From positions 17,689,555 to 17,753,554 of the forward strand of contig OY756963.1 of the NCBI GenBank assembly GCA_963580455.1: a DNA stretch of 64,000 nt, in the 5' to 3' direction. Both the position numbers and the translations under genes were made by a program. The notes under the pieces are model-generated. The model ran no database searches, was not told the origin of the DNA, and saw only the letters and a list, made by a program, of their open reading frames with translations. Positions 20,901 to 32,299 of the stretch are shown here, piece after piece. The stretch comes from Euonymus europaeus. Its lineage: Eukaryota; Streptophyta; Magnoliopsida; Celastrales; Celastraceae. The stretch's first letter is position 1. Each line of letters starts with the position of its first letter.

Positions 20901-21472
20901 AGCCCCAAGGGCAGAGGAACAATGACAACCTGTAAAGAAAAACAACAAGTAAAAAAACCACACCCACATCAGAATCGAAACCAAAACAACAAAATTAACT
21001 AACCTCACAGATCGATTGAGATGCCAACAAAAAAAACAGGATCCCCAATCACGCGTCGATTGCACGAAAACAGCAAGCCCAAAAAGGCAGAGATTGGGAT
21101 CAGGGAGGCAAACAGAGGTCTGAAAGCGCAATATACAAATATATCGTGAACCATTAGATTCATAAACCGACCTATTGCTGGGCGGCCTCGATCTAAGCTA
21201 CGAGAAGGAATTCGAACGGTGGAGATCTGCAGCAACATAAAAGTAGATCGATGCTTGGTCTTCGTTCTCAGCTACGTTGAACCGTCCAATTCGCTTTTGC
21301 TATTCTGCTCTGCATGAGTGGATGGAGAGTCGAAGACGGGAAACAGGTGTGCGCAGCTGGACGACGTCATTTTTCGGAACGGGGCGTCAATACAAATCGC
21401 GGAGAGAAGTGGTACTCTCCAGACTCGCTCGGAGAAGGCTTAGAATAACTGGTCTATATATAGAAGTATAGA
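17966..21472 (-). mobile_element. Helitron (non-autonomous) with captured gene-like exons
   Basis: On the minus strand it starts TCTATACTTCTATATATAGA at 21472, preceded by A, and ends with a GC hairpin (CCCGGGGCAAAGCCCGGG) followed by TTTAACA and CTAG (17969-17966), then T. The TC...CTAG ends and the A|T target are canonical Helitron features. No Rep/helicase is present. The interior holds gene-like minus-strand material listed separately. Confidence 0.7.
18540..21400 (-). pseudogene. captured host-gene pieces of unknown family inside the Helitron
   Basis: A GC-rich leader-like block (21180-21400, with GACGACGTCA at 21360) gives way on the minus strand to a frame starting MLLQISTVRIPSRSLDRGRP. 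An exon-like piece at about 19580-19765 (acceptor cag, donor AAAG|gtaaat) contains LLRERLDELPKGAGVEVATI. A further piece near 18560-18670 reads VAQYMFEMPADQEQ, then a stop. Introns seem retained and frames are broken. I do not recognise the donor gene and cannot tell whether the pieces come from one gene or several. Confidence 0.35.
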
Positions 21473-21577
21473 TATATCTCTGATTTTATTTACGTCTAAT
21501 AGTATTTAAAAAAAAATTGGGGAGCCCAGTGCGGTCGCACGGGCCTGCCCTTGCTCAAGGCTGGGCCTGAGGGGATT

Positions 21578-22902
21578 ACCCAACACGTAAAAGGGATTAC
21601 TTTTTACTCGCTCACTATTCATTTCCTTTAGAGCACCAAGCAGTGTTCTTTAGGAAGTTCATCTTGTTCGCATCTGATTTAAGCATTAGAGCGCCAACGC
21701 CAGAGAACACTCTCGGCGGGCTCTTAGTTTACGTTTGCTTATCTATACAGGTGTCCAGTCAGCCGAGAAGACCATATCCGACCGAGAATACCTAGTTCGG
21801 CCTCATACTGATATGTCATCTTAACCCCTCAAATTTTGGACGTCGTCAGATTTCATACTGCTACGTCATCTTAACCCATCAGATTTTGGTTGTCATCAAT
21901 TATAATTTAATAATCCAGCTAATCGCTTGTTTTCTACTCCGAATAAACTCTTTAATCCAGCTAATCGCTTGTTTTTGGCTCAGAATAAAATTAACTCCCC
22001 AACATTTGGATCACTTGATTCATTGTTTCCAAATATATTAATAACTGGCTCTCTCTTTTTTGTCTTTTCGTAGGGTCCAAATTTATACCAGAGCCGGTTC
22101 TCGGGTAAAACGATGAAAAGCTAGTCTTTGGACACTACTAGTACCAGGTAGATTTAGTATATCAATTTTTTAAATATGTGTCCCAACAGTTTAAAATCAG
22201 TCCAACTCAAAATTCGTTGAATTTTTCTAATTGAATTGTCATAAGTTAAAAAAAATTGTAACTGAAAAATTCAGGATTAATAGCACTCGCTACTGAACTG
22301 AAAATATGTCATTAAACTTGATTCAACAGGTCCACGATGTGGCCCCCAGTTTTGTTATGTCAACATGATCTTCACTATAGCTCTCATGACATATGGCTCA
22401 ACGGTAAGTCAGGGAGGGTTGAGACTCCTCAAAAGTAAGGATGTCACAAATTCGATGTACGTCTAAGACGTTGCTCATGAAATTTGTCACTTCTGAACAT
22501 CTCCTTGCTCCTTGCTTTTGGATCGCATAACTTGCAACTAACAGCTAGTTGCTGCATTAGTGCGTATATTTTTGGGTTTTTTTTTTTATTTAGACCCAAA
22601 CCTAATTTGAACCCTCTCAAAATTAGGTGACTTTTTGTCAAATTATACAGACAAATTCTCAGCCTTTACTAGATTTCATCAAAATTTTGTTTTTTTTCTC
22701 TCTTTATATTTTTAATTTAATTAATTGAATTTCGTGAGTCCCACTATAATCATTACACTTTCAATCAAAAGAAAATGTTGCAGAAAAACTTAATTAAATT
22801 AAAAAATTTAATTAAACAAATGTAAGATTAACTACGTTGCATAAATCATGATACTTCTACTAAAGTTGCGAAAAGACCTTGTTACTAGTGAGGGAGGGCC
22901 TA
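21578..22902. other. intergenic DNA with two short tandem duplications
   Basis: Around 21804-21892 a unit of about 52 bp (catactg..tacgtcatcttaaccc) occurs twice. At 21913-21995 a unit of about 43 bp (aatccagctaatcgcttgtt) occurs twice. The rest of the stretch shows no gene. Confidence 0.5.
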
Positions 22903-22910
22903 GCACTTAT

Positions 22911-25900
22911 CAGGGGCGGCCCTGGGCAGGGGCGACAGGGGCAGCCGCCCAGGGGCCCCTAAATTTTTTTTAATACTAATAAGTTATAATAAATGTATAT
23001 ATTTTATTTTTTACAACCATTGTAATCTTAATTGACTTGCTGTCTAGTGGTACGCCTTAAGGTTTACAGCTTGAAGACCAGAGTTCGAGTCGACCCTCAC
23101 GCGTATGTATGTAGTATTGTAGTGTTTTTTTTTCGTTTTTGTAACTTAAAATTGGGCTGATGGGCTCCCACAGATATCACTTCAATCCAACACTCCAACC
23201 CTAAGGCCCTAATTTCCAATTCCAAGTCTAAATCCAAAACTTACCTACAAAGCCCAATTTGAACTATTGCCCTAATTTCTAAATCAAAACAAACTCTCCC
23301 TAGCCCTAATCAATCTAACAATCTTCTCTGAAGTCTGATCTGATTTCTCTCTCAATCTCTCGTCTTTAAAGTAACTGGTAACATCTTTCTCACAAATTCA
23401 CAATCTCTCTCCGACAGTTCGACTCTCCGTCCGGCGTCCGACACTCCGACGTCCGCTCAGCTCAAGCGCTCACTGCCTCACCTTCATTGCTGCCTTACTG
23501 CACAGGCATACAGCTGCAAGTCTGCAACTGGGTGCTCCGTGCTCGCTCAGTGATAGTGCTGCCGCCGTGGTTCTGCCTGTCCGCCTTCAGCCAGGTGATT
23601 TCGTTCCTCACTAGAGTATTAATTGAAATTGAATTAGAATTATAGAAACCTCAAACGGTCAAACTTGAAACTAGTGAGTAGACGAGTAGTGTGTAGGTTG
23701 TGTTACTGTGTAGTGACTAGTTATTGATTATAAATTATTTGACTAATTGACTTGTTGGAAATTGGAAATTTGGAATGTTGGTGCTCTGCCTTAGGCCTTA
23801 AATGTGACTATGTGAGCAGTGAGCTTGAACTCTGAAGCCTGTGATAGTGACAGTGTATTAGTTAATTAATAATTAGTGTTTCTGTGTTTGTGAATTGTGT
23901 AGTTCTTTTAGTGATAATTACTTTATTAATTTTAGTATAATGAGTAGCCGAAAGTATAAGTCTGGATATGAGAAAAGAAAACAAAAAAAAAATGAAGAAC
24001 TTGTTCGGTCTCTTGTAGGATCTCTTGATAAATTTATGCCTAGTAAACAAAAGGGGGGTTCCACATCTAATGTAATTGAAGAAGAAACAAATCAACCATT
24101 ATCGATTGATGATGTGGTTGAGAATGATCAATTTCAAGAGGAAACAAATCAACCAATAGGTGAGGAAGAATTAGAATTTGGGCCTATAAACATTTATGAT
24201 CCCGGAAATTGGAATTATATTGATATAAAATTTAGAGACCTAATAGTGGAAAAAGGTCCAATTAGAATTTTTGATGTTGATTTTTGTGTTGATAAAAATG
24301 GTAGACATTTCTCATCCAATCACTATGAACGAGTGTTATTGAATGGAGAGGAACAAGATAAGAAATGGCTTGTATATTCATTATCTAAAGACAAAGTTTT
24401 TTGCTTTTGTTGTAAGTTATTCAAGCAAGACCAAAACACTTCCCATTTGACTACGGATGGGTATAATGATTGGAAGCATCTTAGTGACCGAATCAAAGCT
24501 CATGAAACTAGTAGTGAACATCTAGTTTGCATGACCAAATGGATGGAATTACAAATAAGGTTGAAAAAGAATGAAACAATTGATAAGAGTTTGCAAGAAC
24601 AAATAGATAGGGAGAAAGAACATTGGAAACAAGTATTATTGAGGATAATAGCTCTTGTAAAAACTCTTGCAAGAAATAATTTAGCATTCCGTGGTCATAT
24701 GGAGAAGCTTTATGAAGGAAAGAATGGAAACTTTTTAGGTTTTATTGAGATGCTTGGAGAGTTTGATTCAATCATACAAGAACACCTTCAACGTGTTAAA
24801 AATAAATCAATCCATTACCATTATCTTAGTCCAAAAATTCAAAATGAGTTTATCCTACTCTTAGCAAATGAGATTAAATATACAATTATAGCAAAGATAA
24901 AACAAGCAAAATATTATTCTGTAATTCTTGATTGTACTCCGGATATAAGTCATGATGAACAAATGTCTCTTATATTGCGATGTGTAGATGTTTCTGTGAA
25001 ACCAATTAAAGTTGAGGAATTTTTTATACAATTTATAAAGGTAGATGATACAACAGGGCTTGGTCTTTTTAATGTTCTTAAAGATGTACTTAAAGATTAT
25101 GACCTTGATATTGATGACATAAGAGGACAAGGATATGACAATGGATCTAATATGAAAGGAAAACATAAAGGTGTTCAAAATAGGCTACTTATGGAGAATC
25201 CTAGAGCATTTTATACACCATGTGGTTGTCATAGTTTAAATCTTGTACTTTGTGATATGTGAAACTCTTGTGAGAAAGCTATAGCTTTCTTTGGAGTTGT
25301 GCAACGTATATATTCATTGTTTGCATCATCTACAAAACGGTGGAATGTTTTGACACATTATGTGAAAAATCTTACACTTAAGCCATTTTCTCAAACACGT
25401 TGGGAAAGTCGTGTTGAAAGTGTTAAAGCAATACGTTATCAAACTCCACAAATTAGAGATGCTTTAGTCGATTTAGCAAGTAGTAGTGAAGATCCTAAAA
25501 CAAAGAGTGAAGCTCAATCCTTAGCTACAAATGAAATTGAGAGTTTTGAGTTTTTAATGGGGATGATAATTTGGCATAATGTATTGTTTGCTGTTAATAC
25601 TATTAGCAAAACCCTTCAAGCTGAAGATATGGATATTAAGGTAGCTATAGAAAAATTAGGTGGACTCATCTCATTTTTGGAACAATATAGGGAAACTGAA
25701 TTTGTTGATGCTATGACTGAAGCTAAAGAAGTAGCTAGTGAAATGGGTATTGAACCTATTTTTAGAACAAAACGTATCATTTGAAGAAAAAGACAATTTG
25801 ATGAGATTAATAGTGAAGATTTAATACGCTCAGCTGAAGAATCCTTCAAAGTTGACTATTTTCTTTATGTAATAGATAAATTTATTTCTTCTTTTAGAAG

Positions 25901-26484
25901 TAGGTTTGAACAATTTGAGTTATATGGAGATACTTTTGGGTTTTTATTTGACTTGAAGAAATTGCAATCTATTGATTCTGAAAGTTTGATCTCATTTTGT
26001 ATTAAACTTGAGGATTTTCTAAAACATGACACCCTTTATGACATTGATGGAAGAGATTTATCCTTAGAATTAAAAGTTTTGTGTACTCTTTTACCTGCAG
26101 AAGTAAAGAAGCCAATTGAAGTATTAAATCATTTGGAAACAATGGAGGGTGGTTTTCCAAATGCATGGATTGCATATCGAATATTATTGACTATTCCAGT
26201 TACGGTTGCCTCTGGTGAGCGGAGCTTTTCAAAGTTGAAGTTAATAAAATCATACCTTCGATCTACCATGTCACAAGAAAGGTTGAATGAGTTAGCTATG
26301 TTATCTATTGAAAGTGATTTAGCGGAAAAGGTTGATTACACCAATGTAATTAATGATTTTGCATCTAAAAATGCTAGAAGGGTCATATTTAAATAATATT
26401 ATATCTTGTAGTCAATTTTTTTTTAGGAGGGGGCCCCTTTCGAAGAGTTCGCCCAGGGCCCCCCAAATCTCAGGAACGCCACTG
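22911..26484 (+). mobile_element. hAT transposon with nearly intact transposase
   Basis: A 3,574-bp element with ends CAGGGGCGGCCCTGGGC and GCCCAGGGCC...CGCCACTG, flanked by a perfect 8-bp duplication gcacttat (22903-22910 and 26485-26492). Its only large frame encodes a ZMYM1/TTF-type hAT transposase. A tRNA-like stretch with a B-box-like sequence (gagttcgagtcga) lies at about 23040-23095. Confidence 0.9.
23940..26396 (+). pseudogene. hAT transposase (TTF zinc finger, hAT dimerisation domain) with two premature TGA codons
   Basis: One continuous reading frame of 818 codons starting MSSRKYKSGYEKRKQKK is broken only by TGA at codon 441 (25260-25262) and codon 615 (25782-25784). A TTF-type zinc-finger region spans about residues 140-200 (WLVYSLSKDKVFCFCCKLF ... 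HLSDRIKAHETSSEH). The central RNase-H-like core follows (ILDCTPDISHDEQMSL; GYDNGSNMKGKHKGVQ). The C-terminal hAT dimerisation region is at about 735-800 ([20 protein letters not shown]). At least the second stop fits CGA to TGA, as expected from cytosine deamination. Without the stops the protein has family-typical length. It would bind hAT ends and transpose the element; as written it is nonfunctional unless the stops are assembly errors. Confidence 0.9.
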
Positions 26485-26530
26485 GCACTTATAAAGTGCT
26501 TGATAGTTCCATATCTTACCGATGTGGGAC
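26485..26530 (-). promoter_or_regulatory. snRNA-type promoter module (USE plus TATA) truncated by the hAT
   Basis: On the minus strand GTCCCACATCG (26530-26520) matches the plant upstream sequence element of U-snRNA genes. A TTATAA box follows after about 25 bp (26489-26495), the close spacing typical of Pol III (U6-type) promoters. The hAT inserted at the TATA box, and the ancestral downstream sequence (22902 and below) does not look like U6. It may be an orphan promoter or part of an old repeat. Confidence 0.35.
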
Positions 26531-26764
26531 TCTTACATTCTAGAAGTCCAAAACTAACAATCAAGAATGCAACATTTCAAAACCAAAAACATAAATTCAG
26601 CCGGTAAAAATTTGAGGACAATACTGGAAACAAAGACCATGAAAAAAAACAGTACTAAACTTGAATACAAGAACTTCAACAGGAACAAAATTGGAATTCC
26701 ACTTCCAAGACGTCAAAAAATACCATAATATCGAAACAAAAATCAAAATAGCAAAACAATAAGA
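26531..26764. other. no gene seen
   Basis: AT-rich flank downstream of the L8 fragment on the minus strand. It may include decayed 3' sequence of that gene copy, but no frame is recognisable. Confidence 0.35.
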
Positions 26765-26972
26765 CAGTCCTCTTGGCAGCAATAAGACCCGAGAGGACGA
26801 AACCGGGAAACAGTACTGGCATGCCCAATATGCTGGTGGTTACCACCGCCATGGCATCGCTCAACTGGATTCATAGCAACACCACGAACCTTAGGCCAGC
26901 AGTTCCGCTTCACACGATATTTATGATAAGCGTTACCTGCCTTCACCAGCGACTTCTCAATCCTGCCAACAC
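26765..26972 (-). pseudogene. RPL8: 60S ribosomal protein L8 (uL2) pseudogene fragment
   Basis: A minus-strand exon follows an acceptor (gttgcag) at 26973-26974 and encodes the C-terminal third of cytosolic L8/uL2: [20 protein letters not shown], then [20 protein letters not shown]. The conserved [13 protein letters not shown] segment is retained. The intact protein reads VEHPHGGG; here it is VERCHGGG. After HASTV the frame is lost: the LIAAKRT piece occurs in another frame, and the RGQAA tail is absent. The 5' coding part was not found. It is an intron-bearing partial copy, not a working ribosomal protein gene. Confidence 0.85.
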
Positions 26973-26974
26973 CT

Positions 26975-27782
26975 GCAACATGATAGCAAAAGTTTAATTA
27001 GTTTTGACCAGTTTTGAACTTTTTCTAATAATTTAATATTATAAAAAAGAAAAAATTAAATAGCAAAAGAATAATTCTTGTGTCAAATCAGTTAGGGGTA
27101 TCGAGAAGGGGTCCGTTTAACAATACTCCTATTTTTTGTTGCATGCTAGCAAATCATCCACATGTACTTCTACACTGACATGTCTCCTCAACTCGATATG
27201 AGAAATTGAGTAATGGTTCGATAGCAACTAAAGTAGGGTAGTGTAGGACAGTGAGAAAAATATGTACTTAGACCCGATCATTCGAAGAACAAGTATATTT
27301 GATAAAAATATTAATTATTCAACAAACAATATAATTCTTAAAATACAAAATAAAATATTTATGATAAATATTTCAATCTGCATCATGTCTCGCAGCAAGT
27401 CTCAGCCTAATAAATTAAATTTAAAAACTCTTGAAATATATAAATTTGCAACAAATCTTTTCAGTCTACTAAACCAAATTTGCAACCTCCTAAATTAAAT
27501 ATGTAGCAAGTCCATACAGTCTCTTAAATCAAATTTGCAAATAGTTTGGCCATAATCTTATAAACAACATTGCATAGACTGAGGGTCTGTATTGTGGACA
27601 TATACATTGACAGACTTACATATGAATGAACAACCATAAAAGTGCTATCAAATAGTTGTTCATCCTATAACTGTGGTAATACAGTATATCTCAAACTTGA
27701 ACAAGTCAATACATTTATACTTATAGTATTTGCATTTTAATTTTCAGCACCAATTTCCAGCGCCCCATTGGAGATGTTCTTA
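26975..27782. other. AT-rich intergenic DNA
   Basis: No gene recognised. A short run of repeated aaatttgcaac/aagtc words occurs at 27420-27540. The stretch ends at the left edge of the gypsy element. Confidence 0.35.
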
Positions 27783-28683
27783 TGTAGTGGCTACAATCAA
27801 GCCTGACCCACAATCAATAAAGAGACAAAACACAGTTAGCATTGACCAATCAAAGTAAAGGCTAAAGTCCATGAAGCAATCTAGGCAGGCAAAGGCCCAT
27901 AATGTGATCTCAAACAATCAAGCCCAACTCAATTAAGCACAGAGCTTGTCTTAACAAAATCACACCAATCTTTAGGTCTCTATGCTAGTCAGTGATGTCA
28001 AGTGGTAGGCTATAAAGTGTGATAGACCCTACCCGCAGACAAAGCAGGACAAGAAGTTGGTTTGACAGACAACTTGTGTGGTCAAGCCTGAGGTAATAAT
28101 TACTTTTTTACCAAGTTTTATTCTTTCATTTAATACATTCATCTATCAAACTGATTCACTTTGTAAAAAGTTCTTACCCTTTTTCTTAACCACTTTTTGG
28201 CCTAACGAATCAGAGATAATTAAATTGTCAAAAACATATTTTGAAGTACAATTGTCCCATCCAGTAATTAATGACGCAACTCAAAATAGACAACTTCATG
28301 CTTATTATAGTAAGCCAAACACTATAAATACCCCCTTTCTCTTTAAAGGGAGGCATTCACATTTTGATACTAGAAGCCTTATACTTTGGGGACTCCCTCA
28401 AAATCCCTCTCTCTAAAACACTCTTTGTAAACCCAATTCATCCTTAAACACATTTATTTTGTTGGTTTCACCATGGTTGCTGTATTTCCTTCCATCATCG
28501 AACTGACTTGACCATTGGAGGCCTAATGACCAACACCCCCAAACTGATCCTTGGACTTCTAATGACTTTGATGTTTAGAAGTTTGTAAGAACACAACCTT
28601 TCATAGCTTCCTAAAGATTATCGGTGGCCCATCAAAGCTCAAGTTTTTTGATAGCTCAACAATTATAGATTCAAGCATCTACA
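27783..28683 (+). repeat. gypsy 5' LTR
   Basis: About 901 bp, TGTAGTGG...TCTACA. It aligns with 35557-36394 and then with 39670-39746, including matching landmarks (cacagt.agcattgacca, aggctataaagtgt, ctcaacttgtgtggtcaag-like blocks, aagattatcg...atctaca). Confidence 0.8.
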
Positions 28684-28741
28684 ATTTAGCGTCCACCACG
28701 GGCCTTAAAAATCTTTCTAGAGACAATTTATGACCTCTAAA

Positions 28742-30380
28742 AAGTTTAGATGTTGAAAACACGCTATATGGTTGAAATCATGGCCCAACTAATGGCCACA
28801 AGGGAAGAAATATGCCAAAACATGATGTATCTGGAGTCTATAAAGGCATAAAACCTAAAATTTCGGGAGGAAATGATTCTCCATAATTCTTTTCCCCAAA
28901 ATGAAGACTCCATGAGAGAGCGACGAATTGCAGTCCCTCTTATGTAGGCACTAGCAATCCTATAAAGGGCCTACACTCAACCAATCTTCCTTTTATAGAA
29001 CTCGTACTTAAGAAATCACTTTACAACGAGTCAAAATTATGCTCAACACAAACCATTACCTCCGCCTACTGTGGATATAAGGCAACAAAATAACAAGGAT
29101 ATTCCTTGACAAACAGGAGCCACTGAGTTCCACCCGTCAACCAAGTGATCAACAAAGAATATGGAGATAGTGAACTTGCTCGACAACTGGCATAGATGAA
29201 GGCTCAGATGAACAAATTTCCAAAGGTAACAACACCTCCAACAAAAGCTTCTCCTACGTGCTATGATGATTCACGTTTTTTTGATCATATAGCGTTAGTA
29301 TAGTTACCTTTGGGGTTCACTATACCTACTATGAAGTTATACGAAGGAGTCACATATCCTGGTGAACACATCGCCCACTACAAGCAGAAGATGCACGCCA
29401 CTGCCATCCCCCAAAACTTGAGGGAACCTTGCATGAGAAAATTAGCAAAGGTTTCTGCTCTATTCTGGCGGGTGCAACCCTTCAGTGGTATATAAGCTTA
29501 CCAAACAACAACATCTTTACCTTTGCCTAGCTTGTAGAAGCATTTCTCTTACATTTCACTAGTAGTAGGGAAATTAAGAAATGCTTGGATGATCTGTATA
29601 AACTTCAACATCAACCAGGTGAATCAACTCACAGTTTCCTCACCAAGTTCAACAAAAAACGTGGGCAATCCCAAATTGTAAACCCAAGATAGTATTAAAC
29701 GCCTTAAAAAAATGGTGTTGCTCGACATCGATTTATACAAAGAGCTCACCAAGTATGAATATCAAACCATGAAGGATGCTAGGCTGTGAGCTATTATATA
29801 AATATGGTGGGAGAAAGAAGTTCATAGATTCCCTAAGCTGACGAGCAGTAAATAGATGAGTGAGAAATGTGGACGCCCAGTTGATGATTAGCCTAGCTCT
29901 TAAGGAGAAGGGACTAGCCAAGAAGAACAAGGAGGTCCACAATGTGACTTCTGAAAAAAGGTCCTAGATTATTCTCTCAACATCAAACCCTAACAAGTGG
30001 TTACTGTGATGAAAGCAATGGAGGACACAGTTAGGTGGCCAAACAAGCTAGAAAAAACTCATTGGGATTTCTCCAAGTGGTGTGAATTCCACATGAATCA
30101 TGGCCACAACACCACAAAATACAATTCCCTAAAGATTGAGGTGACAGAACTAACCAAAAGAGGGCACTTTAGGGATCTCTTGACCGACAAAGGAAAATCC
30201 ACCTATAAGAATGGATATGAGCTGGACCCTAAATTAAAAAACGTAATCCCAATTTTTAATGTGATCTCATGTGGCTCTGAAATATGTGGGATTTCTCATA
30301 AATCTTCTCGACGACACTCTCAAAAAGTTGTAAATCCAATACCTAAAATGGGTAATGCATGGCTATGGCGACCAACTAGG
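28742..30380 (+). pseudogene. gypsy gag remnant
   Basis: Broken frames with retrotransposon-gag features: MAQLMATREEI near 28790, FTIPTMKLYEGVTYPGEHIA at about 29313, and a block near 29580 containing CLDDLYKLQHQPGESTHSFL. A later segment at 30000-30150 reads WCEFHMNHGHNT, a CCHC-like zinc-knuckle remnant. Many stops and frameshifts mean it is not functional. Confidence 0.75.
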
Positions 30381-30570
30381 TGATCACTTTCTTTGACAAT
30401 GAAGTTTTCAGCATGCTAAATTGTCACCAAGATGCTCTAGTGATCATCCTTCAAGTCACCAACATCAATATAAATAGGATCCTAGTAGATAACGATAGCT
30501 CTGCCAATATGTTATTTATGGAGACACTTAGGCTGATGAGGATCAATGGAGACACATAGTCAGAAAACCT
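30381..30570 (+). pseudogene. gypsy aspartic protease remnant
   Basis: Reads DALVIILQVTNININRILVD followed by NDSSANMLFMETL; the family catalytic motif is D(N/S)GSSA, so the glycine is now Ser or Asp-like. It sits between gag and reverse transcriptase, as expected. Confidence 0.65.
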
Positions 30571-31089
30571 ATAATATTGTATGTATTTAGTGTCGAGTCA
30601 AAGTACTAAGTTAGGGAGATAACTTTGTTGGTGTATGCAAGTGGATTCAACACCACACAAAGTTTATGGTACTGGATTGCCCATCCACATATAATATTAT
30701 TCTTGGTCGCCTTTGGATTCGAAAGATGAGAGTTGTTCCATCAACTTATCGTCAATTCCTGAGGTTCCCAACAAGCATTGGAGTTAAAAGGGATGAACAG
30801 TTAGCCTTTCAAAATTATTATAAGAACTCAATAAAGAATAAAAGTGAGTCGTATAGCAATTATTGCTTTGATTGGTCACATGCTAACGTGACTGACATTG
30901 ATCCAGAAGTTTCGGTGCATCGATTGCAAGTCAATCCTAGTTATCTTCTAGTGTGACAAAAGAGAAAGCAGTTCACACCAAAGAAAATAAAAAAAATTAA
31001 TGATGAAGTTCAAAAACTATTTGATAATGACTTTTTCAAGGAGGTCTAGTACCTAGACTGGCTAGAAAATGTTGTCATTATAATAAAAA

Positions 31090-31472
31090 GAATGGCAAGT
31101 GATGGGTTTACATAGATTTCATGAACCTCAACAAAGCTTGTCCAAAAAGACCCATTCCCTTTACCACACATCAACATGATAGTGGATGCCACCGTTGGTC
31201 AAGGGCTCCTCTATTTCATGGATGATTTCTTTGCATATAATCAAATTTTGATGCATCTTGATGACCTAGAAAGAAAATCTTTTATGATAGAGAGGGGTAT
31301 CTATTACTACAAAGTTATGCCCTTTGGGGTTGAACAATGCGGGGTTCGATTATCAATGACTCGTAAACAAAATGTTTGTTGGGTCCACTTATCAATGACT
31401 ACAGTGGTCTACATTGATAACATGTTAGTAAAGTCATGGATTTCTGCCCAACTCCTAGGTCACTTGCAATAA
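31090..31472 (+). pseudogene. gypsy reverse transcriptase remnant
   Basis: Contains VYIDFMNLNKACPK, then after a frameshift MIVDATVGQGLLYFMDDFFA and YNQILMHLDD, and the block RGIYYYKVMPFGV. The polymerase YxDD box has become YIDN (near 31411), which would remove a catalytic aspartate. Fingers and palm are partly present, and the frame shifts several times. Confidence 0.8.
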
Positions 31473-32009
31473 GCCTTTAACTTGCTGATCAAATACAACA
31501 TGATGTTCAATGTCATAAAACGTTAAAGATGTGTCATCTTTTCTTTTCAACTCTAAAAAAGGCGAACAACTTCGGAAGGACCCCTAAATGTGAGAATGCT
31601 CTTCAGAAGCTACAAGAGACCTAACCTCACCACCACTATTGTCAAAACCAGTAATTGGCATGCCTCTTTAAATCTACCTAACAATTTCTAAAATTGTAGT
31701 CTGTGCTGTGCTATTAAGGGAAGAAATGAGAAAGCAGTACAAAATTTGCGCTTTAGCACTACTCATGACAACTATAAATCTGTGATCATGCTTCCAAATC
31801 CATGCAATTATAGTGGTAACGAGTTTTTCACTAGGAAATATTCTTCATAGGCAAGAATTCTCTAGAATGACACTAAAATGGGTTGTGGTGCTCAATGAGC
31901 ATGACATTTCCTATCAGGTGTGAATAGCCATCAATTCACAAGTTCTAGCAGATTATTTAGCTGACTTTATGCCAAGCAGCTAGAAACCTTCTGAAGAGGT
32001 GTATTACTT

Positions 32010-32290
32010 AGTAGAGCAACCTCAATGGTAGACTTTAAGTGTTTATGGTTCAAGTAACTTCAAGGGAAGCGGACTAGGAGTTTTCCTTGAATCACCTAGT
32101 GGGGATATTATCCAACAAGCATTACGATGTGGATTCCTAGCCACAAATAATGAGGTTGAATATACAGATCTACTAGCTAGATTAAGGCTTGTCAATGACT
32201 TGAAGGTGACATAAATCTCAGTTTAATCAAATTTCAACTGATTGTGAACCAGCTACAGAAAAACTATCAAGATGTGGATCCAAGGATGAT
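32010..32290 (+). pseudogene. gypsy RNase H remnant
   Basis: Reads VYGSSNFKGSGLGVFLESPS and GFLATNNEVEYTDLLARLRL, the plant gypsy RNase H pattern (usual DGSS... and NNEAEYEAL). The first catalytic Asp is replaced (YGSS for DGSS). Stops follow at about 32215. Confidence 0.75.
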
Positions 32291-32299
32291 GACATACTT

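Larger units (their letters stand above)
17600..21569. mobile_element. non-autonomous hAT element carrying a nested Helitron
   Basis: The ends are CAGGGCCGGC... and ...GCTGGGCCTG, imperfect inverted repeats with the hAT signature CAG...CTG. They are flanked by a perfect 8-bp duplication aggggatt (17592-17599 and 21570-21577). No transposase is visible. Removing the nested Helitron (17966-21472) leaves a hAT of only about 460 bp. Confidence 0.8.

Noticed and set aside
23040..23095. Possible tRNA gene (A- and B-box-like words)
   Set aside because: Only a B-box-like gagttcgagtcga is clear; no cloverleaf could be drawn. It is more likely a tRNA-like piece of the hAT non-coding end.
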